From: Halothiobacillus diazotrophicus
Lineage (GTDB): Bacteria; Pseudomonadota; Gammaproteobacteria; Halothiobacillales; Halothiobacillaceae
Direction: 5' to 3'
NCBI RefSeq assembly: GCF_001663815.1
Contig: NZ_CP016027.1
Location: 1,054,001 to 1,118,000, forward strand
DNA length: 64,000 nucleotides
The first letter of the stretch is position 1. Each line of letters starts with the position of its first letter. A model generated the notes under the pieces. It was not told the origin of the DNA. It saw only the letters and a program-made list of their open reading frames with translations, and ran no database searches. The position numbers were made by a program, and so were the translations under genes. Positions 36,026 to 44,400 of this stretch are shown piece after piece.

Positions 36026-37270
36026 TTAGTAACCCTTGGGGAACGGATTCGGCATGATGTACGGCGAGGTGTAGACGATGTCGGCCTGACCGTCGGCACG
36101 CCACTCACCGATCCGCAGACGGGTCTTCAGGTGGTGGTTGGGCTCGAGGTAGACCATGCCTTCCGGTGCGTCGAAGGTGATCTTGCCGCTCTCTTCAGCC
36201 TTCACGACCTTGTCGGTATCGAAGCTGCCCGCCATCTCGACCGCCTTCTTCCAGAGCCACGGACCCTCGTAGGCCGCCTGGGTCACGTCGCCGATCGGCG
36301 CATTGGCGCCCCACATCTTCTTGAAGTCGGCGACGAAGGTTTTGTTCTCCGGCGTATCCAGGGACTGGAAGTACTTCATTGCGGAGTAGAAACCGAGCAG
36401 GTTCTCGCCGCCGATGCCCTGGGCTTCATCCTCGGTAACGGACAGGGTCAGAAGGGTCTGCTTCTTGCCGGTAATACCCGCAGCCTTGAGCTGCTTGAAC
36501 CAGGCAACGTTGGAACCGCCAACCACAGCGGCATAGATCACATCCGGCTTCTTCAGGCGGATCTTGTTGATGGTGGAACCGAACTGGGTGCTGCCCAGCG
36601 CAGCGTATTCCTCACCGACGATCTTCCCGTGCAGGACGGTTTCGATGTACTTGCGGGCGAGCTTCATGACCGTACGCGGCCAGATGTAGTCGGAACCGAT
36701 CAGGTAGAAGGTCTTGGCATGCTTGTTCTTGGCCACCCAGTCCAGACCGGCGAACACCTGCTGGGTCGCTTCCTGGCCGGTGTAGATCACGTTCTTGGAT
36801 TGTTCCAGGCCCTCATAGAAGGTCGGGTAGTACAGCAGACCGTTATCCCGCTCGAGAACCGGCAATACCGCCTTGCGGGAAGCGGAGGTCCAGCAACCGA
36901 AGATCGCGGCGACATGGTTGTCCTCCAGCAGCTTCTTGGCCTTCTCGGCAAAGGTCGGCCAGTCGCTCGCACCATCTTCCTGAATGATCTTGATCTTGCG
37001 ACCCAGCACACCGCCCTGGGCATTGATCTGCTCGATCGCCAGCTTCTCGGCCTGCTGGGCACCCGTTTCACTGATGGCCATGGTGCCGGTCAGCGAATGC
37101 AGGATGCCGACCGTGACCGTGTCGTCCGTGACGGCCATACCGGTGGTATTCACTTCGGCGGTGGGCGGCCCGGCATAGACCGAGGACACCAGCAATACCG
37201 AAGACAGTGTCAGGCCATAAGCGGCCACGCGCACACTGCGCCAAATTCCCGATTGATTTTTCTTAATCAT
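36026..37270 (-). CDS. Amide/urea-type ABC importer substrate-binding protein (FmdD/UrtA-like)
   Basis: The 414-residue periplasmic protein has an N-terminal signal peptide (about 1-33, hydrophobic core GLTLSSVLLVSSVYA) without a lipobox. A type I periplasmic-binding fold follows, starting VTVGILHSLTGTMAISE. FGCWTSASRKAVLPVLE and YYPTFYEGLEQSKNVIYTG are close to UrtA and to the FmdD amide-binding protein. ATG 37270 has AGGAG 9 nt before it, and the longer frame is unsupported. It is the first gene of the importer operon, read from the sigma-54 promoter at 37355-37370. Confidence 0.93.
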   Translation of the reverse strand: MIKKNQSGIWRSVRVAAYGLTLSSVLLVSSVYAGPPTAEVNTTGMAVTDDTVTVGILHSLTGTMAISETGAQQAEKLAIEQINAQGGVLGRKIKIIQEDGASDWPTFAEKAKKLLEDNHVAAIFGCWTSASRKAVLPVLERDNGLLYYPTFYEGLEQSKNVIYTGQEATQQVFAGLDWVAKNKHAKTFYLIGSDYIWPRTVMKLARKYIETVLHGKIVGEEYAALGSTQFGSTINKIRLKKPDVIYAAVVGGSNVAWFKQLKAAGITGKKQTLLTLSVTEDEAQGIGGENLLGFYSAMKYFQSLDTPENKTFVADFKKMWGANAPIGDVTQAAYEGPWLWKKAVEMAGSFDTDKVVKAEESGKITFDAPEGMVYLEPNHHLKTRLRIGEWRADGQADIVYTSPYIMPNPFPKGY

Positions 37271-37354
37271 ATTGATAGCTCCTGATTTAACACCGGCTAG
37301 GCGTTTTTCTACGAATAAGACACAAAGGGAAAAAATCCCTTCGCCAAACAACAA

Positions 37355-37370
37355 AGCAGAAACCGTGCCA
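37355..37370 (-). promoter_or_regulatory. Sigma-54 promoter of the amide importer operon
   Basis: Read on the minus strand the site is TGGCACGGTTTCTGCT. It matches the sigma-54 consensus TGGCACGRNNNTTGCW at every fixed position but one (C for T at the first base of TTGC), with the required GG-10-GC spacing. The start point should be about 37344. Confidence 0.85.
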
Positions 37371-37588
37371 CTGAAAATACGCACACCAACGGAGAGAAAA
37401 TCAAAGACGAATACCGATAGGGATTAATACCCAAAGAAAAGTCATCGAATCGGGAACAACGGGATATCTCAATCACTTACGGACGCCCAACACCCGATCA
37501 GTCAGGCCTGAATCGCGGGCATGCAGGCATGATCCGTGGCAACCCTCAACATAAATAATTCTTTATATACAACATGTTACCCGTTTTA

Positions 37589-37601
37589 AATCAACATCTT
37601 G
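37589..37601 (+). promoter_or_regulatory. Predicted IHF binding site
   Basis: AATCAACATCTTG is a perfect fit to WATCAANNNNTTR and lies in an A/T-rich stretch. It falls between the inverted repeat at 37666 and the importer promoter, where IHF-induced bending would bring an enhancer-bound activator to sigma-54 polymerase. Confidence 0.55.
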
Positions 37602-37665
37602 CGTATACAGAAACAAGCTCAACCGGTGGCGTGACGCGATTGGCGCAGATTGTCGCGTTACATTT

Positions 37666-37688
37666 CGTGACATTTTCAGAATGTCACG
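37666..37688 (+). promoter_or_regulatory. Perfect 9-bp inverted repeat, candidate sigma-54 enhancer site
   Basis: CGTGACATT and AATGTCACG flank a 5-base TTCAG spacer. The centre is about 103 bp upstream of the predicted fmdA start and 333 bp upstream of the importer start, within the range for enhancer sites. No T run follows, so a terminator is unlikely. The bound protein is unknown; the NifA-like activator at 18071 is one candidate. Confidence 0.65.
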
Positions 37689-37752
37689 TGCCATTGACAG
37701 ATCAACTTGGGAAATTCGGCGCAAATTAAGCAGCAAAGCGCTTAAAAACGAT

Positions 37753-37768
37753 TGGCACGGTACCTGCT
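37753..37768 (+). promoter_or_regulatory. Sigma-54 promoter of fmdA
   Basis: TGGCACGGTACCTGCT matches the sigma-54 consensus except for one C in the -12 element and is almost the same as the opposite-facing importer promoter. The predicted start is about 37779, giving a 130-nt leader before fmdA. Confidence 0.87.
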
Positions 37769-37910
37769 ACTTAGATCTTCGACAGCGAATTCTATTGACC
37801 AAGAATACGCAAAAAAAGCGGTCGCAAATCGTTTACTCATAATCAATGGATAAACGAAACGCCACTAAATAGAAAATCGACCACCAACCAATGCGACGGA
37901 GATTGATCCC

Positions 37911-39146
37911 ATGGCGGAAAAACTGATCAAGATTGATTTTTCACAACCCCCGGAAGCCCATGACTGCATCCACAATCGTTGGCATCCCGATATCCCGATG
38001 TATGCCTGGGTCAAGCCCGGCGACGATTTCATTCTTGAGTGCATGGACTGGACCGGTGGTCAGATCAACAACAACGACTCGGCCGATGACGTCCGGGATG
38101 TGGATCTGACCAAGGTCCACTACCTCAGCGGCCCGATCGGCGTCGAAGGCGTCGAACCGGGCGACCTGCTGGTCGTGGACATTCTCGACGTCGGAACCCT
38201 CGAGCAGTTCCAGTGGGGCTTCAACGGACTGTTTGCCAAGGAGAACGGGGGCGGTTTCCTGACCGAGCACTACCCGGACGCGCGGAAATCGATCTGGGAT
38301 TTCAATGGCATCTACACCTCTTCACGGCATATTCCGGGCGTGAATTTCGCGGGCATCATGCACCCGGGCCTGATCGGTTGCCTGCCGTCGAAGGAATTGC
38401 TGGCCGAGTGGAACAAGCGCGAAGCCGCCCTGATCGCCACGGATCCCGAGCGGGTTCCGCCGCTTGCCGCCCCCCCCTGCGCCGAGACCGCCCATTTGGG
38501 CCAACTCAAGGGCGATGCCGCCAAGGTCGCGGCGCTGGAAGGTGCCCGGACCGTTCCGCCGCGCGAACATGGCGGCAACTGCGACATCAAGGATCTGACC
38601 AAGGGTTCCCGGGTCTTTTTCCCGGTCTACGTCAAGGGCGGTGGTCTATCCATGGGCGACCTGCACTTCTCGCAAGGTGATGGTGAGATCTCCTTCTGCG
38701 GCGCCATCGAAATGGCCGGCTGGATCCATATCCGCGTAGACGTGATCAAGGACGGCGTTGCCAAGTACGCCATCAAGAACCCGATCTTCAAACCGAGTCC
38801 GCTGCAACCGAACTATCAGAACCATCTGATTTTCGAGGGTATTTCCGTCGACGAATCCGGAAAGCAGCATTATCTGGACGCGCACGTCTCCTACCGCCAG
38901 GCCTGCCTCAACGCCATCGAGTACATGAAGAAATTCGGTTACACCGGCGCCCAGGCCTATTCGATTCTCGGCACCGCGCCAGTTCAGGGCCACATCAGCG
39001 GCATCGTCGACATCCCCAACGTCTGCGCCACCTTGTTCCTGCCGACGGACATCTTCGATTTCAACATCGATCCCTGCGCCGAAGGACCGACGAAGTCCGT
39101 CAAGGACAACAAGGACATCCCGGTTTCTTACTGGGCGGACAAATAG
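37911..39146 (+). CDS. fmdA: Formamidase
   Basis: FmdA hydrolyses formamide to formate and ammonia in the cytoplasm. The 411-residue protein belongs to the acetamidase/formamidase family. It has DFILECMDWTGGQINNNDSADDVRDVDLT near the start, GVNFAGIMHPGLIGCLPS in the centre, REHGGNCDIKDLTKGS, and GDLHFSQGDGEISFCGAIEMAG, the metal-site region of the family. Length and order match Methylophilus FmdA. ATG 37911 has GGAG about 9 nt before it. The fmdB-like and porin genes follow in the same direction. Confidence 0.95.
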   Translation: MAEKLIKIDFSQPPEAHDCIHNRWHPDIPMYAWVKPGDDFILECMDWTGGQINNNDSADDVRDVDLTKVHYLSGPIGVEGVEPGDLLVVDILDVGTLEQFQWGFNGLFAKENGGGFLTEHYPDARKSIWDFNGIYTSSRHIPGVNFAGIMHPGLIGCLPSKELLAEWNKREAALIATDPERVPPLAAPPCAETAHLGQLKGDAAKVAALEGARTVPPREHGGNCDIKDLTKGSRVFFPVYVKGGGLSMGDLHFSQGDGEISFCGAIEMAGWIHIRVDVIKDGVAKYAIKNPIFKPSPLQPNYQNHLIFEGISVDESGKQHYLDAHVSYRQACLNAIEYMKKFGYTGAQAYSILGTAPVQGHISGIVDIPNVCATLFLPTDIFDFNIDPCAEGPTKSVKDNKDIPVSYWADK

Positions 39147-39222
39147 CGGTCGGCAGCGTCTGGCGGCGCCCTTCTCAGCGCCGGCAGACCAGTGACCCAT
39201 CGAATACCGAACGGAGGCATCC

Positions 39223-39567
39223 ATGCCCATCTACGAATACCAGTGCAAAAACTGCGAACGCCAGTTCGAGCAAATGCGCGCCATGGCGGAATACCGCGAT
39301 CCCTGCGAATGCCCGTGGTGCGGCCATGAAGCCGGTCGAATCCTGCTGACGGCCCCGAGACTGAACGACATGAAGGCCAGCGTCCGCAAGGCGCACCAGA
39401 TCAACGAACGCAGCGCACATGAACCCCGATCAACGGCCCGGCATCAATGCGGCCCGGGCTGCAACCACAACCACAAAGCCAGCGCCGCCAAGGCCGCGAC
39501 AACAGAGCAAGGAGGTCCACACCTGAAGATGCAACCCGGCAAGCGCCCCTGGATGATCGGGCATTGA
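39223..39567 (+). CDS. fmdB: FmdB-family zinc-ribbon protein
   Basis: The 114-residue protein starts MPIYEYQCKNCERQFEQ and has two CxxC pairs (CKNC and CPWC), the FmdB zinc-ribbon. The C-terminal half is longer than usual and has a second His/Cys cluster (HQCGPGCNHNH) that could bind metal. The founding member lies in the Methylophilus fmd cluster, where it was proposed to be regulatory; the family's role is otherwise poorly defined. It lies 76 bases after fmdA and 93 before the porin gene. ATG has GGAGG just upstream. Confidence 0.9.
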   Translation: MPIYEYQCKNCERQFEQMRAMAEYRDPCECPWCGHEAGRILLTAPRLNDMKASVRKAHQINERSAHEPRSTARHQCGPGCNHNHKASAAKAATTEQGGPHLKMQPGKRPWMIGH

Positions 39568-39660
39568 GGCAGCCCCGCGACACCCAACGCCAACCGCCGA
39601 CTGTTTCCCAAAAATTTTGCAACCCTGAAACCTAAACGCCCCATGAGGAGCATTTGAACT

Positions 39661-40386
39661 ATGAAAAAGAAAATCCTTTCCCTGCTTGTTGCGTCGGCCG
39701 TTGCGGCGCCCCTGATGAGCACCCTGGCACAGGCGGACTCGTTTACCGGCAACATCGGCGTCGCGTCGAAGTACATTCTGCGCGGCATCACCAACTCGCC
39801 GGAAAACGAGAATGCCGCGCTGCAAGGCGGTTTCGATTACGGATTCGACAGCGGCTTTTCCCTCGGTTACTGGGGTTCCTCGCTCGGTTACTCGGATCCG
39901 GGCAAGTCGAAGGGCTTCGAAAACGACTTCTATGGTGGGTACAACAACAGTATCGGCGATTTCAATTACGGCATCGGCGTCGTTCACTATGCCTACATCA
40001 ACATTTCCCACTCGGACGGAACCGAGGTTTATGGATCATTGGGTTACGGCCCGCTGACCTTCGGCGCCAAGACGCTCGTGAAGGATGTGGCCTGGGGCAA
40101 CAAGGGCGATACGTACTGGACGCTCGACTTCAACCACGCCCTGCCGAAGGGCTTCACCTTCGACACCATGCTGGGCTACTACACCTACAAGAATAGTGGC
40201 AAGTACATCGCCTCTACCCCCAAATCCAGTGCCTTCCGCTACGCCGATATCGGCCTGTCCCATCCGATCGGCAACACCGGTGCGGTCATGGGTGCGCACT
40301 ACATCATCGGCGGCCAGGACCGCAATGGCGTCCATCAGAAAAATGCCGTGTGGTTCAACATCAGCTACAGCTTCGATGTGAAATAA
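39661..40386 (+). CDS. Outer-membrane TorF/FmdC-like porin
   Basis: The 241-residue protein has a signal peptide (about 1-25, ending AQA). Alternating strands follow, rich in Tyr/Gly/Phe (VASKYILRGITNS, YGFDSGFSLGYWGSSLGY), and a C-terminal strand ends in an aromatic (FNISYSFDVK). These are features of the TorF family of small putative porins. Methylophilus FmdC, the amide-induced porin, lies in the equivalent gene cluster, so passage of short amides across the outer membrane is the likely role. It is the last gene before the terminator at 40458. Confidence 0.85.
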   Translation: MKKKILSLLVASAVAAPLMSTLAQADSFTGNIGVASKYILRGITNSPENENAALQGGFDYGFDSGFSLGYWGSSLGYSDPGKSKGFENDFYGGYNNSIGDFNYGIGVVHYAYINISHSDGTEVYGSLGYGPLTFGAKTLVKDVAWGNKGDTYWTLDFNHALPKGFTFDTMLGYYTYKNSGKYIASTPKSSAFRYADIGLSHPIGNTGAVMGAHYIIGGQDRNGVHQKNAVWFNISYSFDVK

Positions 40387-40457
40387 CACCAAACCATTCC
40401 TCTTGGCCTTTGGCAGATTGCAACAAGACGGTTTGTCCTTCTCACATCGATACCACA

Positions 40458-40486
40458 AGAAAGCCGCCCTGCGCGGCTTTCTTTCT
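40458..40486 (+). terminator. Rho-independent terminator of the fmdA-fmdB-porin unit
   Basis: The 10-bp stem AGAAAGCCGC/GCGGCTTTCT with a CCTGC loop is followed by a pyrimidine run (TTCT). It lies 72 bases after the porin stop. Confidence 0.85.
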
Positions 40487-40674
40487 GTCTGTCTGTCGAT
40501 CGCCCGCCACAATCCGTCATCTTTTCAATCAGAGCGGCAAGCGCGTTCGATCAATTCACGCACACCCAGGCAGTGGCGTCACGCCCCTCCCCCCGATCTT
40601 TCCCGTACACTGGACACTCATAATGGATGCGCTGAATAGGGCGATGGCGTAGCACGGGTGAACAGGGAGTTTGC

Positions 40675-41340
40675 ATGACTGCATTGATTGTCGTTTTCAT
40701 CATTCTGCTGGTACTGACGCTGCTCGTTCGTCACGGCTGGAAAACCGGACAGCGCCGGTTCATCGAGAACTATGCCTTTCCGCCATCGCTGCGTGGCAAG
40801 GTCAAGCATCGATACCCCCACCTCTCCGAACACCAGCTGGATCTCGTTTTCGACGGCCTGCGCGATTATTTCCTGCTCTGCCAGAGGGCTCCGAAACAGA
40901 TGGTGGCCATGCCCTCCCAGGTCGTGGACGTCGCCTGGCACGAGTTCATCCTGTTCACGCGGGCCTACAAGAATTTCTGTCAGCGCGCCCTGGGGCGATT
41001 CCTGCATCACACCCCTGCCGAGGCGATGAAATCCCCGACCGTGGCACAGGAAGGCATCAAGCGCGCCTGGCGCCTCGCCTGTGCGAAGGAAGGCATGAAA
41101 CCCACGGCAGCCGCGTATCTGCCGCTGCTGTTCGCCATCGACGATCTGCTGCAGATCGAGGATGGCTTCCGCTATCGCCTCGATTGCATGGATCCGACAT
41201 CCCCCCTGTACGGAACCGGCTATTGCGCCGGCCACATCGGTTGTACTTCGGGTTGCGCGGGCGGTGGGGATTCCGGCATGGGCGGGAGTGACGGGGGCAG
41301 TGGGTGTGGCGGTGGTGGCTGTGGTGGCGGGGGCGATTGA
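40675..41340 (+). CDS. Glycine-rich domain-containing protein (COG4278-like)
   Basis: The 221-residue protein has one N-terminal membrane anchor (about 3-20). A conserved domain with DVAWHEFILFTRAYKNFC (about 83-102) follows, and a C-terminal Gly/Cys tail ends in alternating GGG and Cys. The domain is shared with uncharacterised COG4278 proteins; its function is not known. The tail, with six Cys in about 30 residues, could bind metal or be cross-linked. The anchor suggests a membrane-attached protein with its bulk on one side. Confidence 0.75.
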   Translation: MTALIVVFIILLVLTLLVRHGWKTGQRRFIENYAFPPSLRGKVKHRYPHLSEHQLDLVFDGLRDYFLLCQRAPKQMVAMPSQVVDVAWHEFILFTRAYKNFCQRALGRFLHHTPAEAMKSPTVAQEGIKRAWRLACAKEGMKPTAAAYLPLLFAIDDLLQIEDGFRYRLDCMDPTSPLYGTGYCAGHIGCTSGCAGGGDSGMGGSDGGSGCGGGGCGGGGD

Positions 41341-41468
41341 GCGTTCCGAACTCGCGTTTCCGTCATGACGACGGCCATAACCCGCAGAAAAATCAGGGTC
41401 ATGCCGACACTCCGGACCCTTCGCGCTTTGTGGCTACATCTGCCAAAATCTACGAAAGGCATACCACC

Positions 41469-44400
41469 ATGAGGCCAATGATGGCAGAAACGTCAAACAG
41501 AGAGTTATTGCGCACATATTCCGGAATCGCGGCATTCCTACTGGGCGCGATTGCGATACTGGGCTGGTTGACCGGTTATGCTCCGCTGATCCATATCCAG
41601 CCAGGCTGGAAACCCATGGTACCCGCCACGGCGCTGAGCTTCATGCTCAGTGGTTTGCTGATCGGGATACGGCGATCGTCCACGACCTACGACAACCGGA
41701 GTCGCTGGCTCGAAAATCTATTGGCCAGCGTCGTATTCCTACTGATTGGCATCCGCGGTCTCGCCCTGCTTGGCGGAATGGAAACGGACGCAACCCAAAC
41801 GCCCCTCTGGACCTGGCTGTACGAGAATCAGGGGCAGATGTCCGCCCCGACTGTCTGGGGCTTCCTGATTTTCCTCGCCGGTTACCTCCTGGCCCGCCGG
41901 GCCAGATCAAAACACGCAGTACTGGCGGCGCAAATTTTGTCAGGGTTACTGATCGGCGGAGGTCTGGTTTTCGTCTTTGCCTACACCATCAATCTCCAAC
42001 AGCTCTTCGAATCCGAATTCTTCACGTTTGGTCTGGTCTGGCTGAGCATGCCCACGGCCATCGGACTCTTGCTGCTGGGTCTGGGGGTTTGGGATATTGC
42101 CCGTCAACGCACGCAGCCGAAGGTGTCGATCACGAACGTCGAGGCACAGGCCGGCCAGATCTATCGCGCCACGGTCGTGGTGATCACCCTCACGGCCCTG
42201 GCAACCGGTACGCTCGGAATCGTCTTTCTCGAGGAAACGGCGCTTAACCAGTCCAAGACGGACATGGCCCAGACGCTCCAGACAAAACAATCACATCTGT
42301 CCAGCCTTATCCAGAATCATGTGGAACGCGCCCTGCTGGCCAGCACCGACCCGACCCTGATGACCTCGGTGCAGAGCCTCCTCCAGAACATCCGTCACCG
42401 GATTCCGGTCACGGTACAGTCTCAGATCACGGATCGCCTGATCTTGCACGGGTTCACCGGCGTGGCCTTGCAGGCCGGCGATCAGACCAAGATCATCGTC
42501 GGCAAACTGTTGCCGGAATCGGTTCGGGCATTTCCGCTCAAAAGCACACCGGACGGTTACCTGCTCTGGGACCGGAATTATTATTTACGGATGCGGATTC
42601 CCGTCGCCGACGAGAACCGCAGCACGCGGGTCGGTTATCTCATCATCGAGCAAGTCATGCCGCGCGTCGGCAAGCTGATCGACGATGCCAATCACTGGGG
42701 AGATACCGGCACGCTGCCGATGTGCGGCCGCCTGAACGCACACCAACTGATTTGCTACCCCCAGCGGGAACAATCGGATATCTACATCGTTCCGGACCAT
42801 ATCAACGGCACCCCGATTCCCATGAACTACGCGCTGGCCGGCAAACACGAAGTGGCCATTCGTACGGACTATCGCGGCCGCCACGTCCTTGCCGCCTACG
42901 GCCCCGTCGACCACTCCGGGCTGGGTCTCGTGCTCAAGATGGATCTCTCTGAGGTCTATGACCCGGTCAAACGAGAGTTGCTGTTGCTCCTGCCGCTCAT
43001 CGTGATTCTCGCCCTGATCGGCCTGGGCCTCATCCAATTGCGGGCCCGCCCGCTGTTGGCAGACCTGGCCCGGAGCCATGCCGCCGAAAGCGAGGCCCGG
43101 TCACGCTTTGAAGCGGCCATGGACAGCAGCCCGGACATCTTCATCATCTACGACGCCATTCGGGATGAATCGGGTGAAGTGACCGACTTCCGCGCCTCGT
43201 TTACCAACAAGAATGCGGCAACCAACACCCGCCTCTCGGAACGGAACCTGACCGGACACTCCTGTATCGAACTTTTTCCGGAGCAGAAGGGGCTCCTCGA
43301 AAGCTACCGGACCGTTCTGAGAACGGGCAAGCCGCTCATCAACGAGTGCACCTGGACCGATGACCAGGGCCAGGCCCATTGGTATCAGCGGCAGGTCGTC
43401 GCCATGCCTTCGGGCGTCGCGGCCACCTTCCGAAACATCACCGAGGAAAAGCGCCTGTTCGAGGAGCTGGATTATGCCAACCGTCTGCGCACAGCCATCG
43501 TCGAAAGTGCCGCCTACTCCATCATCTCCACGGACGTGCACGGCACGATTCTTTCCTTCAACAAAGCCGCCGAACGGATGCTCTGGTATCGTGCCGAGGA
43601 AATGATCGGCAAATGCACGCCCGGCGTGTTTCATGATCCGGAAGAAGTCAAGGAACGGGCGGAGAGTCTCAGCCAGGAATTGGGTCATCCGATCGAGCCC
43701 GGCTTCGAAGTCTTCGTCGCCAAGCCGAAGATCCAGGCCGTCGAGGAGCGAGAGTGGACCTACGTCCGCAAGGATGGCTCCCGATTCCCGGTACAGCTAT
43801 CGGTCACGGCCCTGCGCGGGCCCAAACACGAAATCCACGGTTTTCTCGGCATCGCCTACGACATCTCCGAACAGAAGCGCGCGGACGAATACATCCGCCA
43901 CATCGCCCTGCACGATGCCCTGACCGGTCTGCCGAACCGCGTCCTGCTGGAGGATCGCGTGGCGATGGCCATCGAGCAGCAGCGCCGAAAAAACACGCCA
44001 CTGGCCCTCGCGATGATGGACATCGATCGCTTCAAGCATATCAACGACTCCATGGGCCATCATATCGGCGACAAGGTACTCAAGGAATTCGTATCCCGGG
44101 TCCAGTCGTGCCTGCGGCAAACCGACACCCTCGCACGAATGGGCGGGGACGAGTTCGTCCTACTGTTGAACGATACAGACGAAACCGGCGCTGAACAGGT
44201 TGCCGATCGCATCAAAAAAGCGCTGATCGCGCCCGTCGACGTTGGGCTGCAGGAGATCCACATCACCTCGAGCATTGGCATCAGTCGATGCCCAAACGAT
44301 GCCAGGGACATCAACGAACTGCTGCGTTGCGCCGACGTCGCGATGTACTGGGTAAAAGCCCATGGCCGTAACGGGCACAAGCTCTTCTCACGGGATATGG

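Larger units (their letters stand above)
37271..37910. other. Divergent control region between the amide importer and formamidase genes
   Basis: These 640 bases hold no gene. They carry two oppositely facing sigma-54 promoters (37355-37370 and 37753-37768), a perfect inverted repeat (37666-37688), an imperfect inverted repeat (37631-37661) and an IHF consensus site (37589-37601) in an A/T-rich stretch. The leader of fmdA is about 130 nt and that of the importer about 75 nt. Confidence 0.8.

Noticed and set aside
32364-37270. The five-gene ABC importer as a urea transporter (UrtABCDE)
   Set aside because: The proteins resemble Urt, but no urease or urea carboxylase gene is nearby, and amiE and fmdA flank the set, so short amides fit better. 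Urea as a further cargo cannot be excluded.
37666-37688. Inverted repeat as a transcription terminator
   Set aside because: There is no T run on either side, and it lies in a divergent control region where no transcript should end.
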